From Schaalia georgiae DSM 6843 (GTDB lineage Bacteria; Actinomycetota; Actinomycetes; Actinomycetales; Actinomycetaceae): a DNA stretch of 64,000 nucleotides. The notes under the pieces are model-generated. The model did no database searches. It worked only from the letters and a program-made list of their open reading frames with translations, and was not told the origin of the DNA. The position numbers and the translations under genes are program-made. Where the stretch lies: assembly GCF_000429245.1 (NCBI RefSeq), contig NZ_KE386870.1:403311-467310 (forward strand). The letters are read 5' to 3'. Each line of letters begins with the position of its first letter. Position 1 is the first letter of the stretch. Below are positions 45,313 to 54,648 of this stretch, in pieces.

Positions 45313-48246
45313 ATGACTGAGACCGCGCCCGCAGAACCCGCCCAGCGCTACACGGCAGCGCTGGCGGGGGAGATCGAACAGAAGTGGCAGGACCGCTGGG
45401 ACGCGCTCGGCACGTTCCACGCCGACAACCCGGTGGGCGATCTGGCGGGCCCCCTGGCCGGGCGCGACCCGTACTTCATCCTCGACATGTTCCCCTACCC
45501 GTCGGGCAAGGGCCTGCACGTGGGCCACCCCTTGGGCTACATCGCCACGGACACGCTGGCGCGCTTCCGCCGCATGTTGGGCGACAACGTCCTGTACACC
45601 ATGGGCTACGACGCTTTCGGCCTGCCCGCCGAGCAGTACGCCGTGCAGACGGGCCAGCACCCGGCGGTCACCACCGACCAGAACATCGCGAACATGCGCC
45701 GCCAGCTGCGCCGCATGGGGCTCTCCCACGACCCGCGCCGCTCCCTGGCGACCACGGACATCGACTACGTGCACTGGACGCAGTGGATCTTCTTGCAGAT
45801 CTTCAACTCGTGGTTCGACCCGGGCGCCACCGCCCCGGACGGGTCGATGGGCGCCGCCAGGCCCATCGCCGAACTGGAGGAGGCGCTGGCCGACGATCGC
45901 GTGGCGACCCGCGACGGGCGCTCGTGGGCGGAGCTGTCGAAGAAGGAGCGCGCCGCCGAGGTCGACTCCCACCGCCTCGCCTACGTGTCCGAGGCGCCCG
46001 TGAACTGGTGCCCCGGCCTGGGGACGGTCCTGGCGAACGAGGAGGTCACCGCGGAGGGGCGCTCCGAGCGCGGCAACTACCCCGTGTTCAAGCGCAACCT
46101 GCGCCAGTGGATGATGCGCATCACCGCCTACGGCAAGCGCCTCGAGGACGACCTGGGCACCATCGACTGGCCGGAGAAGGTCCGTGCCATGCAGCGCAAC
46201 TGGATCGGCCGCTCCGAGGGCGCCACGGTCCGCTTCGACGTGCCCGGCGCGCGCGAGGCGGGCTCCTCCCTGTCCGGCCTGGAGGTCTACACGACCCGCC
46301 CCGACACCCTCTTCGGCGCGACCTTCATGGTCGTGGCGCCCGAGCATCCGATCCTGGGCGGCACGGCCGGCGGCTCCGCGGACGACGAGGCCGCCCTCAC
46401 CCTGCCCGCGGCGTGGCCCGAAGGAACGAAGGCCGCGTGGACGGGCGGCGCCGCGACCCCCCGTCAGGCAGTGGCCGCCTACCGCGCCCAGGCCTCGGCG
46501 AAGTCGGAGGCGGAGCGCGTCGACGAGGAACGCACGAAGACCGGCGTGTTCACCGGCCTGTTCGGCGTCAACCCGGTCAACGGACAGCCCATCCCCGTGT
46601 TCGTCGCCGACTACGTGCTGTGGGGCTACGGGACGGGCGCCATCATGGCCGTGCCCGCCCACGACGACCGCGACTGGGCATTCGCCCGCGCCTACGACCT
46701 CGGCGTCGTGCGCACCATCGGCCCCGCCGACGACCCCTACGGCCCCGACCTGGGCGAGGGCGCGTACACGGGGGACGGCGTCGCCGTCGACAGCGCCAAC
46801 GACGGCGTCGACCTCAACGGGATGAGCAAGGACGAGGCGAAGGCCGCGATGACCGCATGGCTGGCCGCCAAGGGCCACGGCCGCGCGACGACCACGTACC
46901 GCCTGCGCGACTGGCTGTTCAGCCGCCAGCGCTACTGGGGCGAGCCCTTCCCCATCGTGTGGGACGAGGACGGCATCGCCCACGCCCTGCCCGAGGAGAT
47001 GCTGCCCGTGGAGCTGCCCGAGGTGTCCGACTACAGCCCGCGCACCTTCGACGCCGACGACGCCTCCTCCGAGCCCGAGGCGCCGCTGGGGCGCGCCCAG
47101 GACTGGGTCAACGTCACCCTGGACCTGGGCGAGGGCCCCAAGCACTACCGCCGCGAGACCAACACGATGCCGCAGTGGGCGGGGTCGTGCTGGTACGAGA
47201 TGCGCTACACGGATCCTGCGAACTCCGAGCGCTTCGCCGACCAGCGGAACCTCGACTACTGGATGGGCCCGCGCGAGGGCAAGGCCTCGGGTGGCACCGA
47301 CATGTACGTCGGCGGCGTCGAGCACGCCGTCCTGCACCTGCTTTACGCCAGGTTCTGGCAGAAGGTCCTCTTCGACCTGGGCCACGTGCCCGACCCCGAG
47401 CCCTACCACAGGCTCTTCAACCAGGGCTACGTGCAGGCCTACGCCTTCAAGGACGCGCGGGGCCAGTACGTGCCCGCGGACGAGGTCGAGGGCGACGAGG
47501 ACACTGGCTTCACGTGGCGCGGCGAGGCCGTCACCCGCGAGTACGGGAAGATGGGCAAGTCCCTGAAGAACATCGTCACCCCCGACGACATGTACGAGGC
47601 CTACGGCGCTGACGTGTTCCGCGTCTACGAGATGAGCATGGGGCCCCTGGACCTGTCCCGCCCGTGGGAGACGCGCGCCGTGGTCGGCTCGCAGCGCTTC
47701 TTGCAGCGCCTGTGGCGCAACGCCGTCGACGAGGGGACGGGCGCCGTCACCGTCACCGATGACCCCGCCGACACGGCCACCCGGCGCCTGGTGGCGCGCA
47801 CGATCGCCGAAGTCACCACCGAGTACGAGAACCTGCGCGTCAACACCGCGATCTCGCGGCTCATCGTCCTCAACAACCACCTCACCTCCTTGGACGCGGT
47901 CCCCCGCGAGGCCATCGAGCCCCTGGTCCTCATGCTCAGCCCCGTCGCCCCGCACATCTGCGAGGAGCTGTGGAGCCGACTGGGGCACGGCGAGTCGCTG
48001 GCGCGCGAGCCCTTCCCCGTCGTCGCCGACGAGTCGCTGCTGGTCGAGGAGGCCGTCACCGCGGTCGTCCAGGTCAATGGCAAGGTGAAGGCCCGTATCC
48101 AGGTGGCGCCGTCGATCAGCGAGGAGGACCTGCGGGCCGCCGCCCTGGCCGAGGCCCCCATCGCTAGGATCCTCGGGGGACGCGACCCCCTCAAGGTGAT
48201 CGTCCGCGCCCCTAAACTGGTCAACGTCGTCGCTCCGAAGAACTGA
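45313..48246 (+). CDS. leuS: Leucyl-tRNA synthetase
   Basis: 977 residues, class Ia. HIGH-type motif [19 protein letters not shown], editing domain with [19 protein letters not shown] and [14 protein letters not shown], and KMSKS-type [17 protein letters not shown] near 743-759. The C-terminal anticodon part ends with [23 protein letters not shown] before the ATG is the ribosome binding site. The 105-bp upstream region is too short for a T-box. Confidence 0.97.
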   Translation: MTETAPAEPAQRYTAALAGEIEQKWQDRWDALGTFHADNPVGDLAGPLAGRDPYFILDMFPYPSGKGLHVGHPLGYIATDTLARFRRMLGDNVLYTMGYDAFGLPAEQYAVQTGQHPAVTTDQNIANMRRQLRRMGLSHDPRRSLATTDIDYVHWTQWIFLQIFNSWFDPGATAPDGSMGAARPIAELEEALADDRVATRDGRSWAELSKKERAAEVDSHRLAYVSEAPVNWCPGLGTVLANEEVTAEGRSERGNYPVFKRNLRQWMMRITAYGKRLEDDLGTIDWPEKVRAMQRNWIGRSEGATVRFDVPGAREAGSSLSGLEVYTTRPDTLFGATFMVVAPEHPILGGTAGGSADDEAALTLPAAWPEGTKAAWTGGAATPRQAVAAYRAQASAKSEAERVDEERTKTGVFTGLFGVNPVNGQPIPVFVADYVLWGYGTGAIMAVPAHDDRDWAFARAYDLGVVRTIGPADDPYGPDLGEGAYTGDGVAVDSANDGVDLNGMSKDEAKAAMTAWLAAKGHGRATTTYRLRDWLFSRQRYWGEPFPIVWDEDGIAHALPEEMLPVELPEVSDYSPRTFDADDASSEPEAPLGRAQDWVNVTLDLGEGPKHYRRETNTMPQWAGSCWYEMRYTDPANSERFADQRNLDYWMGPREGKASGGTDMYVGGVEHAVLHLLYARFWQKVLFDLGHVPDPEPYHRLFNQGYVQAYAFKDARGQYVPADEVEGDEDTGFTWRGEAVTREYGKMGKSLKNIVTPDDMYEAYGADVFRVYEMSMGPLDLSRPWETRAVVGSQRFLQRLWRNAVDEGTGAVTVTDDPADTATRRLVARTIAEVTTEYENLRVNTAISRLIVLNNHLTSLDAVPREAIEPLVLMLSPVAPHICEELWSRLGHGESLAREPFPVVADESLLVEEAVTAVVQVNGKVKARIQVAPSISEEDLRAAALAEAPIARILGGRDPLKVIVRAPKLVNVVAPKN

Positions 48247-48252
48247 GGCCCC

Positions 48253-49290
48253 ATGCCCGAAGGCGATGCGATCCGCCGACTCGCCGGCACCCTCGACGAG
48301 CTCTTCGTCGGGGGCACCGTCTCGGCCTCGTCCCCCCAGGGGCGCTTCGCCTCCTCCGCCGCCCGCCTGGACGGGTGGGTGGTGCAGAGGGTGCGCGTGC
48401 ACGGCAAACACATGTTCATCGGCTTCGTCCCGCCCGTCCCCGGCCGGTCCTACGAGGCCGGGGTCGCCCTGCTGGAGGGCGCCGCGGCCGGCAGCGGGGA
48501 ACCTATTCTGGGGGAGGGAGAGCCCTGGCCCGACCATTGGGTGCACATCCACCTGGGCCTGTACGGGTGGTGGCGCTTCAACGGCGACGAGACCGTCGTC
48601 GATGAGGGCCACGGTGTGGCCCACCGCATCCCCAACGTCCCCAAAGGGCAGTGGAACGGCCACTCGGAGACCCGGTGGGGCGACGGCTTCGGCGAGGCCA
48701 GGGCGGGGGAGTGGGAACCCCCGGAGCCGGTAGGGGCCGTGCGACTGCGCCTCTTCAACGACCACGCCGTGGCGGACCTGGTCGGGCCCAACCGCTGCGA
48801 GCTGATCAGCGACCAGGAGCGGGCCGCCGCCGAGGCCAGGCTCGGCCCGGATCCCCTCGACGCGGGGGCGCGCGCCGACGCGGAGGCCGCGGAGCGCTTC
48901 GCGCGGGTGGCGCACTCGAAGCGGCGCGCGATCGGCGAGATCGTCATGGACCAGTCGATCATCGCCGGGGTGGGCAACATCTACCGAGCGGACGCCCTGT
49001 TCCTGGCGGGGATCTCCCCCCACCGCAAGGGAGCTAACATCTCCCTCAAGCGGCTGCGCGGCCTGTGGGTCCTCATCTGCGACCTCATGAACCGGGGGCT
49101 GGCGGCAGGGCGCCTGGACACGATGGACCCCGACGAGGCCCCGAATCCTCCCATTGAGGGGGACGAGGAGGCGTCGCGCTGGTACGTGTACCACCGCACC
49201 GGGCGCCCCTGCCTGCGGTGCGGCACCCCCGTGCGCGAGGCCCTCATGCAGAACCGGCGCCTCTTCTGGTGCCCCGGCTGCCAGAAGTGA
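48253..49290 (+). CDS. nei: Endonuclease VIII / Fpg-Nei family DNA glycosylase
   Basis: 345 residues. The N-terminus MPEGDAIRRLAGTL gives catalytic Pro2-Glu3; the H2TH motif is QSIIAGVGNIYRADALFLAG; the zinc finger is CLRCG...FWCPGCQK at the C-terminus. Excises oxidised pyrimidines. It follows leuS by 6 bp. Confidence 0.94.
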   Translation: MPEGDAIRRLAGTLDELFVGGTVSASSPQGRFASSAARLDGWVVQRVRVHGKHMFIGFVPPVPGRSYEAGVALLEGAAAGSGEPILGEGEPWPDHWVHIHLGLYGWWRFNGDETVVDEGHGVAHRIPNVPKGQWNGHSETRWGDGFGEARAGEWEPPEPVGAVRLRLFNDHAVADLVGPNRCELISDQERAAAEARLGPDPLDAGARADAEAAERFARVAHSKRRAIGEIVMDQSIIAGVGNIYRADALFLAGISPHRKGANISLKRLRGLWVLICDLMNRGLAAGRLDTMDPDEAPNPPIEGDEEASRWYVYHRTGRPCLRCGTPVREALMQNRRLFWCPGCQK

Positions 49291-49503
49291 GCGAGCAGCC
49301 GCCGTTAGAACCGCCCTCGGGGGCTGCGCGGGTGGCGGGCTGCGGCCAAACCGATTTGCGGGAGCTTCACCTGCTCATATCCTGCGGAACTGCGTATGAT
49401 CTTTCCCGCACTTGGAATCCCATCAACTGTTTGATGGGGCCGCGAAGGACCTGCTAACGTTGCACTGCTTTTGATGACGATGTTCGAAATAGGGAGGAAA
49501 AAG
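49291..49503. other. Intergenic region before the SRPBCC gene
   Basis: 213 bp, clearly less GC-rich than the surroundings from about 49360. It contains a short inverted repeat CATCAACTGTTTGATG (49421-49436). No gene. Ends with the ribosome binding site GGGAGGA. Confidence 0.45.
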
Positions 49504-49920
49504 ATGTGGGAAACGGAGTACAGCCAGGTGACTGATGTCGATGCTGGTCGTCTGTGGTCAGTGTTCGAGGGGGTGCACTCGGGTCGTATTGTGTTGCCGG
49601 GCGGTGATGTCTTCCGTCCGGAGGGGCCGCTGGGTGTTGGGACGAAGATCCAGCTCACCCCAGCGGGTCAGGACACCATGGTCTCGACGGTCGTGGAGTT
49701 CGTTCCGGGTTCGCGGTACGCTGATGAGACCGAGTTCAACGGTCTGGTTCTGCGGTTCGCCCATCGGTTCGAGGAGGTCGAGGGCGGCACCAAGATCACC
49801 CATCGGCTGACGATCTCCGGGGATGGCGCAGATCAGGTGGGGCCGGAGATCGGTCCGCAGATCAGTGCCGACTTCCCAGATCAGATGAATGCCCTGATCG
49901 CTGAGGCGCGCAGTGCGTGA
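49504..49920 (+). CDS. SRPBCC (START/polyketide cyclase fold) protein
   Basis: 138 residues. WETEYSQVTDVDAGRLWSVF, GPLGVGTKIQLTP, MVSTVVEFVPGSRYADET and GTKITHRLTISGD follow the SRPBCC layout of a hydrophobic-cavity protein; the ligand is unknown. GGGAGGA lies 6 bp before the ATG at 49504. Many codons end in T and GC is lower than in flanking genes, suggesting recent transfer. Its stop overlaps a MarR-like reading frame. Confidence 0.85.
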   Translation: MWETEYSQVTDVDAGRLWSVFEGVHSGRIVLPGGDVFRPEGPLGVGTKIQLTPAGQDTMVSTVVEFVPGSRYADETEFNGLVLRFAHRFEEVEGGTKITHRLTISGDGADQVGPEIGPQISADFPDQMNALIAEARSA

Positions 49921-50060
49921 GTCTGTCGCACTTCGAGGACCCGGAGCAGCAAAGCTCCGGGTTTCTCTTTTGGGAACTGTCACGGAGATATGAGCGACTA
50001 GTCTCTGATGCGCTCAAACCGCTAGTTGTGGGGCATACGGAGGTTTGTTGCCCCTGTCGG
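49917..50060 (+). pseudogene. MarR-family regulator remnant (N-terminal only)
   Basis: A GTG overlapping the SRPBCC stop opens a frame SSGFLFWELSRRYERLVSDA followed by LKPLVVGHTE. This matches the first helices of MarR regulators (GFLLW-S---ER-V--AL-PLG--H). Similarity then stops: the frame reads CCPCRLLTLAG and no winged helix follows. I read it as a decayed partner of the SRPBCC gene. A fold-back hairpin and T-run lie inside its start (see next entry), so it may not be transcribed to its end. Confidence 0.45.
49939..49971 (+). terminator. Intrinsic terminator after the SRPBCC gene
   Basis: ACCCGGAGC, loop AGCAAA, GCTCCGGGT, then TTCTCTTTT: a textbook hairpin with T-rich tail 19 bp after the stop. 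It lies inside the MarR-like remnant. Confidence 0.85.
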
Positions 50061-50276
50061 CTGTTGACGCTGGCTGGGTGCTGTCTCCTCCGCGGGCAGG
50101 GCGCTCCGATTTCAGCGCTCCGCCCAGGCCTCAGTCGACAACCTCCTTGGCAATGGGCGTGCCACACTGATGGCGGGCTTTCGGCTCGACAGTCCGACAC
50201 TGCGTGCTGTGCCCGCGCGTGCTCCCCACGCTCGACGGAGGCTTCCGTTAGAGTCCGCCCGGTCGGGCTGCGGGCC
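49972..50276. other. Gene-free region between the MarR remnant and the GNAT gene
   Basis: About 300 bp of moderate-GC DNA with no credible gene beyond the remnant. No repeat family of this window was found in it. Confidence 0.5.
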
Positions 50277-50768
50277 TCAGTCGGCGCGGTCGAAGCCGAG
50301 CACCGAGTAGAGCTCCTTCGCCCCCGTGTGCCGCGAGTCGATGCGCAGCGACAGGGAGTCGAAGCCCCATTCGGAGCAGCGGCGCGCGGCCTCGGCGACC
50401 AGCGCGGTGGCGATCCCCCTGCGGCGGTACTCGGGCGCGACCATCAGGTCGACCACGAAGGGGCCGTCGGGCGGGTCGTCCCACGGGGACTCCCGGACGA
50501 CCAGGATGGCGCCGACCAGGGTCCCCCCGTCCCACGCGCCCACGAAGGAGTCCTCCGTAGTGGCGCCGAAAGCGCCCTCGAAGGTGAGGCGCAGCTCCTC
50601 GGAAGACTCCATGATCGCCTCGGCGGTCAGGGGCTCCCCGTACGCCTCCAGTGAGAGGATCGCGAGCGTGGGAACGTCGTAGGGTGTGAGCGTAGCGATC
50701 TCGATGCCCTCCGGCCTCGGCGGCTCCGGCACGGCATCGAGCGGTGCTTGTAGAGTGTGAGCTTCCAT
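50277..50768 (-). CDS. GNAT family N-acetyltransferase
   Basis: 163 residues. The acetyl-CoA loop is in VDLMVAPEYRRRGIATALVA, followed by SLRIDSRHTGAKELYSVLGF. Substrate unknown. TACACT (50775-50780), six bases, then ATG 50768 indicates a leaderless transcript; the in-frame extension to 50795 lies upstream of that box. Confidence 0.9.
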   Translation of the reverse strand: MEAHTLQAPLDAVPEPPRPEGIEIATLTPYDVPTLAILSLEAYGEPLTAEAIMESSEELRLTFEGAFGATTEDSFVGAWDGGTLVGAILVVRESPWDDPPDGPFVVDLMVAPEYRRRGIATALVAEAARRCSEWGFDSLSLRIDSRHTGAKELYSVLGFDRAD

Positions 50769-50853
50769 AACCCAAGTGTAGGTGGCACCGCTCACGTTGT
50801 CAGGTCGTTCGCAGGGCGTTGTCCCAGGTGGCGCGACGCCGATGCGTGCCCGC

Positions 50854-51495
50854 TCAGATGTAGAGCGCGGGCTCGTCGAAGAAGTAGTTCGGATCGACGA
50901 TGAGGTCGCGGTCCCTCGTGTCCCGCTCCGGCTTGGGCAGCAGGCGCGCGGGCACGCCGATGGCGACCGTCCCGCAGGGCACGTCCTTGACGACGACGGC
51001 GTTCGCCCCCACCTTCACGCCGTTGCCGATCGTGATGGGTCCCAGCACCTTCGCCCCCGCGCCGATCATCACATGGTCCCCGACCGTGGGGTGGCGCTTG
51101 CCCGGAGTCATGGACACCCCGCCCAGGGTGACCCCGTGGAAGATCACGACGTCGTTGCCGACCTCGGCGGTCTGCCCGATGACGACGCCCGTCGCGTGGT
51201 CGATGAAGACGCGCCTGCCGACGCGCGCCTCCGGATGGATGTCCACGCCCGTGAAGGCACGGGCAAGGGAGGAAAGGACGCGCGCCGGCGTGCGGGCGCC
51301 CCGGTTCCACAGCGCGTGGGCCACGCGGTGCGTCCACAGTGCGTGGACCCCCGGGTACGTGAGGGCGATCTCCAGGGCACTGGTCGCGGCGGGATCCCGC
51401 CTGCGGGCGGTCATGAGGTCCTCCTCGAAGAGCAGGAGGGCCTTGGTGGGCACCGCGCGGGCAATGGCGCGGGCGACGCGGGCGGCGAAGGGCAT
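50854..51495 (-). CDS. cysE: Serine O-acetyltransferase
   Basis: Makes O-acetylserine for cysteine synthesis. 213 residues, the short actinobacterial/plant-like form. The left-handed beta helix contains [40 protein letters not shown] and the C-terminal IVDPNYF. AGAGGAAG lies 8 bp before the ATG at 51495. It lies downstream of cysK on the same strand, the two enzymes of one pathway. Confidence 0.95.
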   Translation of the reverse strand: MPFAARVARAIARAVPTKALLLFEEDLMTARRRDPAATSALEIALTYPGVHALWTHRVAHALWNRGARTPARVLSSLARAFTGVDIHPEARVGRRVFIDHATGVVIGQTAEVGNDVVIFHGVTLGGVSMTPGKRHPTVGDHVMIGAGAKVLGPITIGNGVKVGANAVVVKDVPCGTVAIGVPARLLPKPERDTRDRDLIVDPNYFFDEPALYI

Positions 51496-51524
51496 GGTGG
51501 TCGCTTCCTCTACGTGGGTGGCGG

Positions 51525-51554
51525 GTTGGCCCCGGATGAGCATCCGGGGCCAAC
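51525..51554 (-). terminator. Hairpin between cysK and cysE
   Basis: A 14-bp perfect stem (GTTGGCCCCGGATG) with a 2-nt spacer. It lies after cysK and ends 29 bp before the cysE ATG, so it either terminates cysK or acts as an attenuator for cysE. Confidence 0.65.
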
Positions 51555-51577
51555 ACTATCGCCCCGCGGCCGGTCTT

Positions 51578-52510
51578 TCAGTCCTCGAACCCCTCGAACA
51601 GCGCGGTCGAGAGATAGCGCTCGCCCGTGTCGGGAAGCAGCGTGACGATCCTCTTGCCCGCGTACTCCGGCCGAGCGGCGACGGCGGCGGTCCCCGCCAG
51701 GGCCGCCCCCGAGGAGATGCCGACCAGCAGGCCCTCCTCGGCGGCGGCGCGGCGCGCGAACTCCAGCGCCTTGACGGACTCGACGGAGACCACCTCGTCG
51801 ACGGCGCCGGCGTCGTAGGTGCCCGGCACGAAGTTCGGCATAAGGCCCTGGATGCCGTGGGGGGCGGGGGCCCCACCGGTCAGCAGGGGGGACTCGGCGG
51901 GCTGGACGGCGACGACCCTCACACCGGGGTTCTTGCCCTTGAGGTACCTGGCGACGCCCGAGATGGTGCCGCCCGTGCCCACGCCCGCGACGAACACGTC
52001 CACCCTACCGCCGGTGGCCTCCCAGATCTCAGGGCCGGTCGTGGCCTCGTGGACCGCCGGGTTCGCGGGGTTCGTGAACTGCGAGGCGATGATCGAGCCG
52101 GGGCGCTCGTCGCGGATGCGCTCCGCCTCGGCGACGGCCGCCGACACACCGCCCTTCGGGTCCGTGAGCACCAGCTCCGCCCCGAAAGCCCGCACGATGG
52201 CGCGGCGCTCCACGCTCATGGACGAGGGCATGACGATGACGACCTCGTAGCCGCGGGCCGCGCCCACCATCGACAGGGCGATGCCCGTGTTGCCGGAGGT
52301 CGCCTCGATGATCGTGCCACCCGGTTTGAGCGCCCCGGAGGACTCGGCGGCGTCGATGATCGCCCGGGCGATCCGGTCCTTGACCGAGGAGGCGGGGTTG
52401 AACGCCTCGACCTTGGCGACGACGTCGGCGCCTTCGCCCGCCACCCGGTGGATGCGCACCAGGGGGGTGCTGCCGATGAGCTCCGCGACGTTGTCAGCAA
52501 TATGGGCCAT
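51578..52510 (-). CDS. cysK: Cysteine synthase A (O-acetylserine sulfhydrylase)
   Basis: PLP enzyme joining sulfide and O-acetylserine. 310 residues: STPLVRIHRV, PLP Lys44 in FNPASSVKDRIARA, EATSGNTGIALSMV, the GTGGTISGV phosphate loop and GISSGAAL. AAGGAC precedes the ATG at 52510. Likely regulated through the complex with CysE known for this family. Confidence 0.96.
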   Translation of the reverse strand: MAHIADNVAELIGSTPLVRIHRVAGEGADVVAKVEAFNPASSVKDRIARAIIDAAESSGALKPGGTIIEATSGNTGIALSMVGAARGYEVVIVMPSSMSVERRAIVRAFGAELVLTDPKGGVSAAVAEAERIRDERPGSIIASQFTNPANPAVHEATTGPEIWEATGGRVDVFVAGVGTGGTISGVARYLKGKNPGVRVVAVQPAESPLLTGGAPAPHGIQGLMPNFVPGTYDAGAVDEVVSVESVKALEFARRAAAEEGLLVGISSGAALAGTAAVAARPEYAGKRIVTLLPDTGERYLSTALFEGFED

Positions 52511-52553
52511 GGTTGTCCTTCGCTTGGAGATGTGGAACGTTCCGATTCTGCGC

Positions 52554-53207
52554 TCAGCCGTCCGCCGCGTCCACTTCGGCCCTGCGGGTATCCACGTGGC
52601 GGAACTTTGCAACACCTTTCGAGGCGCGGGCCAGGACCGCGTCGAAGGACTCCCTGAGCGCGGGATCCACGCCGACGCGCAGGCAGAGCCGGTCCGCCCA
52701 CTGCGCGTCCACGACGGATGCCCCGGCCCTGCGCAGCTCCGCTTCGATGCGGCCCGCGTCCGCGGGATCCAACTCGACCTCCAGGATGTCGCGGGGCGCC
52801 AGGAGGACGCGCGGCAGGGCGGCGAGCGCCTCGGACACCGACGAGGAGTAGGCGCGGACCAGGCCGCCCGTCCCCAGCAGGACGCCGCCGAAGTACCGGG
52901 TCACCACGGCCGTCACGTTCCACGTGCCCGAGGCGCGGATGGCCTCCAGCATGGGCGTGCCCGCCGTCCCCGCGGGCTCGCCGTCGTCGGAGGAGTGCTG
53001 CAGGGGTGCGGCGCCCTCGGGGGAGATCAGGTAGGCGCTGCAATTGTGGCGCGCCTGCGGGTGCTGCGCTTTGACGGCGTCGATGGCCTCCCGGGCGCTG
53101 CGGGCGCTGTCAGTGCGCGCCAGCGTCGTGATGAAGCGCGAGCGCTTGACTTCGATCTCGCTGGTGGCCAGTGTGCCGACGGGGACGGTGGCGATGGGGG
53201 AGGGCAT
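52554..53207 (-). CDS. yigZ: YigZ/IMPACT family protein
   Basis: 217 residues. Core motifs are EIEVKRSRFITTLART, ARHNCSAYLI, HSSDDGEPAGTAGTPML and VVTRYFGGVLLGTGGLVRAY, diagnostic of UPF0029/YigZ. Function is not settled (IMPACT-like; possible ribosome or RNA binding). TACACT, six bases, then ATG 53207 gives a leaderless start. The promoter-start segment is duplicated just upstream. Confidence 0.93.
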   Translation of the reverse strand: MPSPIATVPVGTLATSEIEVKRSRFITTLARTDSARSAREAIDAVKAQHPQARHNCSAYLISPEGAAPLQHSSDDGEPAGTAGTPMLEAIRASGTWNVTAVVTRYFGGVLLGTGGLVRAYSSSVSEALAALPRVLLAPRDILEVELDPADAGRIEAELRRAGASVVDAQWADRLCLRVGVDPALRESFDAVLARASKGVAKFRHVDTRRAEVDAADG

Positions 53208-53293
53208 GCGCCCAGTGTAGGGGGCGGGCGGGATACCAGCACCCACGCCTGGGCGGGCTGTGGAGCATGTGCCCAGTGCAGGGGGCGGGCGGG
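53205..53293. repeat. Duplicated promoter/start segment of yigZ
   Basis: CATGCGCCCAGTGTAGGGGG (53205) and CATGTGCCCAGTGCAGGGGG (53266), each followed by CGGGCGGG, are 61 bp apart. On the minus strand each carries a -10-like box (TACACT or TGCACT), six bases and an ATG. The second ATG opens a frame that is not in phase with yigZ. Confidence 0.8.
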
Positions 53294-53439
53294 GCGGCTG
53301 TAAGCAGGATCGCAGCTAGGGCGGTGCTCGCGGCTTCGTGATCTTTGGGGTTCGTGATAGCCTTGCGGGGTTGTCGCCGTGCGCCCGCGTGGCGCAGCGG
53401 CATGGAATAGTCGTCGAGAATGAAGAGGAGCGGTAAGAC

Positions 53440-53610
53440 ATGGCAGTTCCCAAGCGCAAGATGTCCCGCGCAAACACCCGTACCCGCCGGTCCGCGTGGA
53501 AGGCCGATCTTACCGAGCTGAACACCATCAGGGTCTCCGGCCGTGAGGTCCGCGTCCCCCGCCGTCTGGCGAAGGCCTACAAGAGCGGCCTCCTGCACGC
53601 CGAGGACTGA
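53440..53610 (+). CDS. rpmF: 50S ribosomal protein L32, cysteine-free
   Basis: 56 residues: [20 protein letters not shown] is the invariant L32 N-terminus. The usual zinc-binding cysteine pairs are absent, so this is the C-minus, zinc-independent type. AAGAGGAG lies about 12 bp before the ATG. Flanked by a terminator; monocistronic. Confidence 0.95.
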   Translation: MAVPKRKMSRANTRTRRSAWKADLTELNTIRVSGREVRVPRRLAKAYKSGLLHAED

Positions 53611-53621
53611 GGTCCGCGCCC

Positions 53622-53654
53622 AGGGCCCCGGCACGGCGCGCGTGCCGGGGCCCT
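53622..53654 (+). terminator. Hairpin terminator after rpmF
   Basis: 13-bp perfect stem AGGGCCCCGGCAC with a 7-nt loop, starting 12 bp after the stop. Confidence 0.8.
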
Positions 53655-53770
53655 CGCGTACCCGGACGCGCCCGGGCACGGACAGCGGGGCGCTTGCGGC
53701 CTCACGGCGAGGGAGACGGGGGCGGAATAGCAACCGCACGCGATGCGCGCTTTCCGCTCCGCGCGAGTAC

Positions 53771-54322
53771 TCACTGATCGTGTTCCGATTGTGGTATGGC
53801 GGGCAGAATCTCGTGTGCGCTCCCTGGGGCGGCAGCGTGCTCAAGATGGTGCGCCCATTGAGTGAACCGTGCTTGAACCGCCTTCAGGCGGGTAGCGTCG
53901 ATGCCGTAGGCGCGAACCTCCGGCAGGGTGATCCGCGACGCCATCCGTAAGCATTCGGTGAAGTACTCGCAGTTGTAGCCGCTGTCGCGTGACGCGAGAA
54001 GTTCAATGAGGTTCTCATCGGTGTAGGCACCCGACAGCCGGATGGAATCGACATCGAGGTAGTCGCGGGGCAGACCACGCGAATACAGGGCCGCGAGTTT
54101 GTTCGCAACCGCGTCCTCGCGATCGAGAACAGGACCGATTGCGAGACGGGTGGGAGTGTGGGCACGCCAGTCCACACCGAGGTCGATGTCGTTAGTCGGG
54201 CGATCAGTGAGACCGTGCTCGCGGATCGCTCCCGACCCGGCCAGCGCGAAGTGGTCGCAGGCGACCACCTCAAGGGCCTGGGTAATTAGGAGGCGCTGCT
54301 CAGCCCGTGGATCCTGCCCCAC
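53771..54322 (-). CDS. AbiEii-like nucleotidyltransferase, probably internally deleted
   Basis: 183 residues. FALAGSGAIREHGLTDRPTNDIDLG is the nucleotidyltransferase core with the DxD (TNDIDL), and PVLDREDAVANKLAALYSRGLPRDYLDVDSI is the conserved second half of the family. Between them the usual ~60 residues are missing: NDIDL runs straight into GVDWRAHTPTRL, as if a deletion had joined two similar DL segments. The GTG 54322 start has GGAAGGAA 3 bp upstream and overlaps the partner gene by 37 bp. It may be inactive. Confidence 0.75.
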   Translation of the reverse strand: MGQDPRAEQRLLITQALEVVACDHFALAGSGAIREHGLTDRPTNDIDLGVDWRAHTPTRLAIGPVLDREDAVANKLAALYSRGLPRDYLDVDSIRLSGAYTDENLIELLASRDSGYNCEYFTECLRMASRITLPEVRAYGIDATRLKAVQARFTQWAHHLEHAAAPGSAHEILPAIPQSEHDQ

Positions 54323-54648
54323 TGGTTCCTTCCCCTCAGCGGGTCGAAGCGTTCCTCCCAGGCCGCAATGATGCCCACATCCAGCCGAAGAGCCGGCCAT
54401 AGTGCCTCGAGGAGCCCCTTGTTGAGCAGGTCCCGTTGTTCGTCGGCGCTGCCCTCGGTGATGACACTCTGGTAGACCACCATCGCACCGCCGATCTCGT
54501 CCAGGTCGTAAACGCCGTCCCCAGGCGCCCAGCACAAGTGGTTGGGGAGCACGACCTTCCCCGAAGAAGGACCGACGAGGTCGTCAAGAGCGGTCGGCAT
54601 GTCGAACGGCTTCACATCCCGGTACAGCACGCGGTTACCAGCGCTCAT
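54286..54648 (-). CDS. Conserved partner protein of the AbiEii-like gene
   Basis: 120 residues: NRVLYRDVKPFDMPTALDDL, VLPNHLCWAPGDGVYDLDE, YQSVITEGSADEQRDLLNKG, VGIIAAWEERFDPL. I recognise this as a short actinobacterial family that often precedes AbiEii-type nucleotidyltransferases; an antitoxin or regulator role is inferred only. AAGGAGGG 4 bp before the ATG is a strong ribosome binding site. Confidence 0.7.
   Translation of the reverse strand: MSAGNRVLYRDVKPFDMPTALDDLVGPSSGKVVLPNHLCWAPGDGVYDLDEIGGAMVVYQSVITEGSADEQRDLLNKGLLEALWPALRLDVGIIAAWEERFDPLRGRNQWGRIHGLSSAS

Noticed and set aside
45259-49194. A 1311-residue open frame on the minus strand opposite leuS and nei
   Set aside because: It is a GC-skew shadow: the plus strand carries unmistakable LeuS and Nei motifs over the same bases.
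49917-50654. A 245-residue gene following the SRPBCC gene
   Set aside because: Only the first ~35 residues resemble a protein family; the rest is antisense to the GNAT gene, so it is listed as a short remnant.
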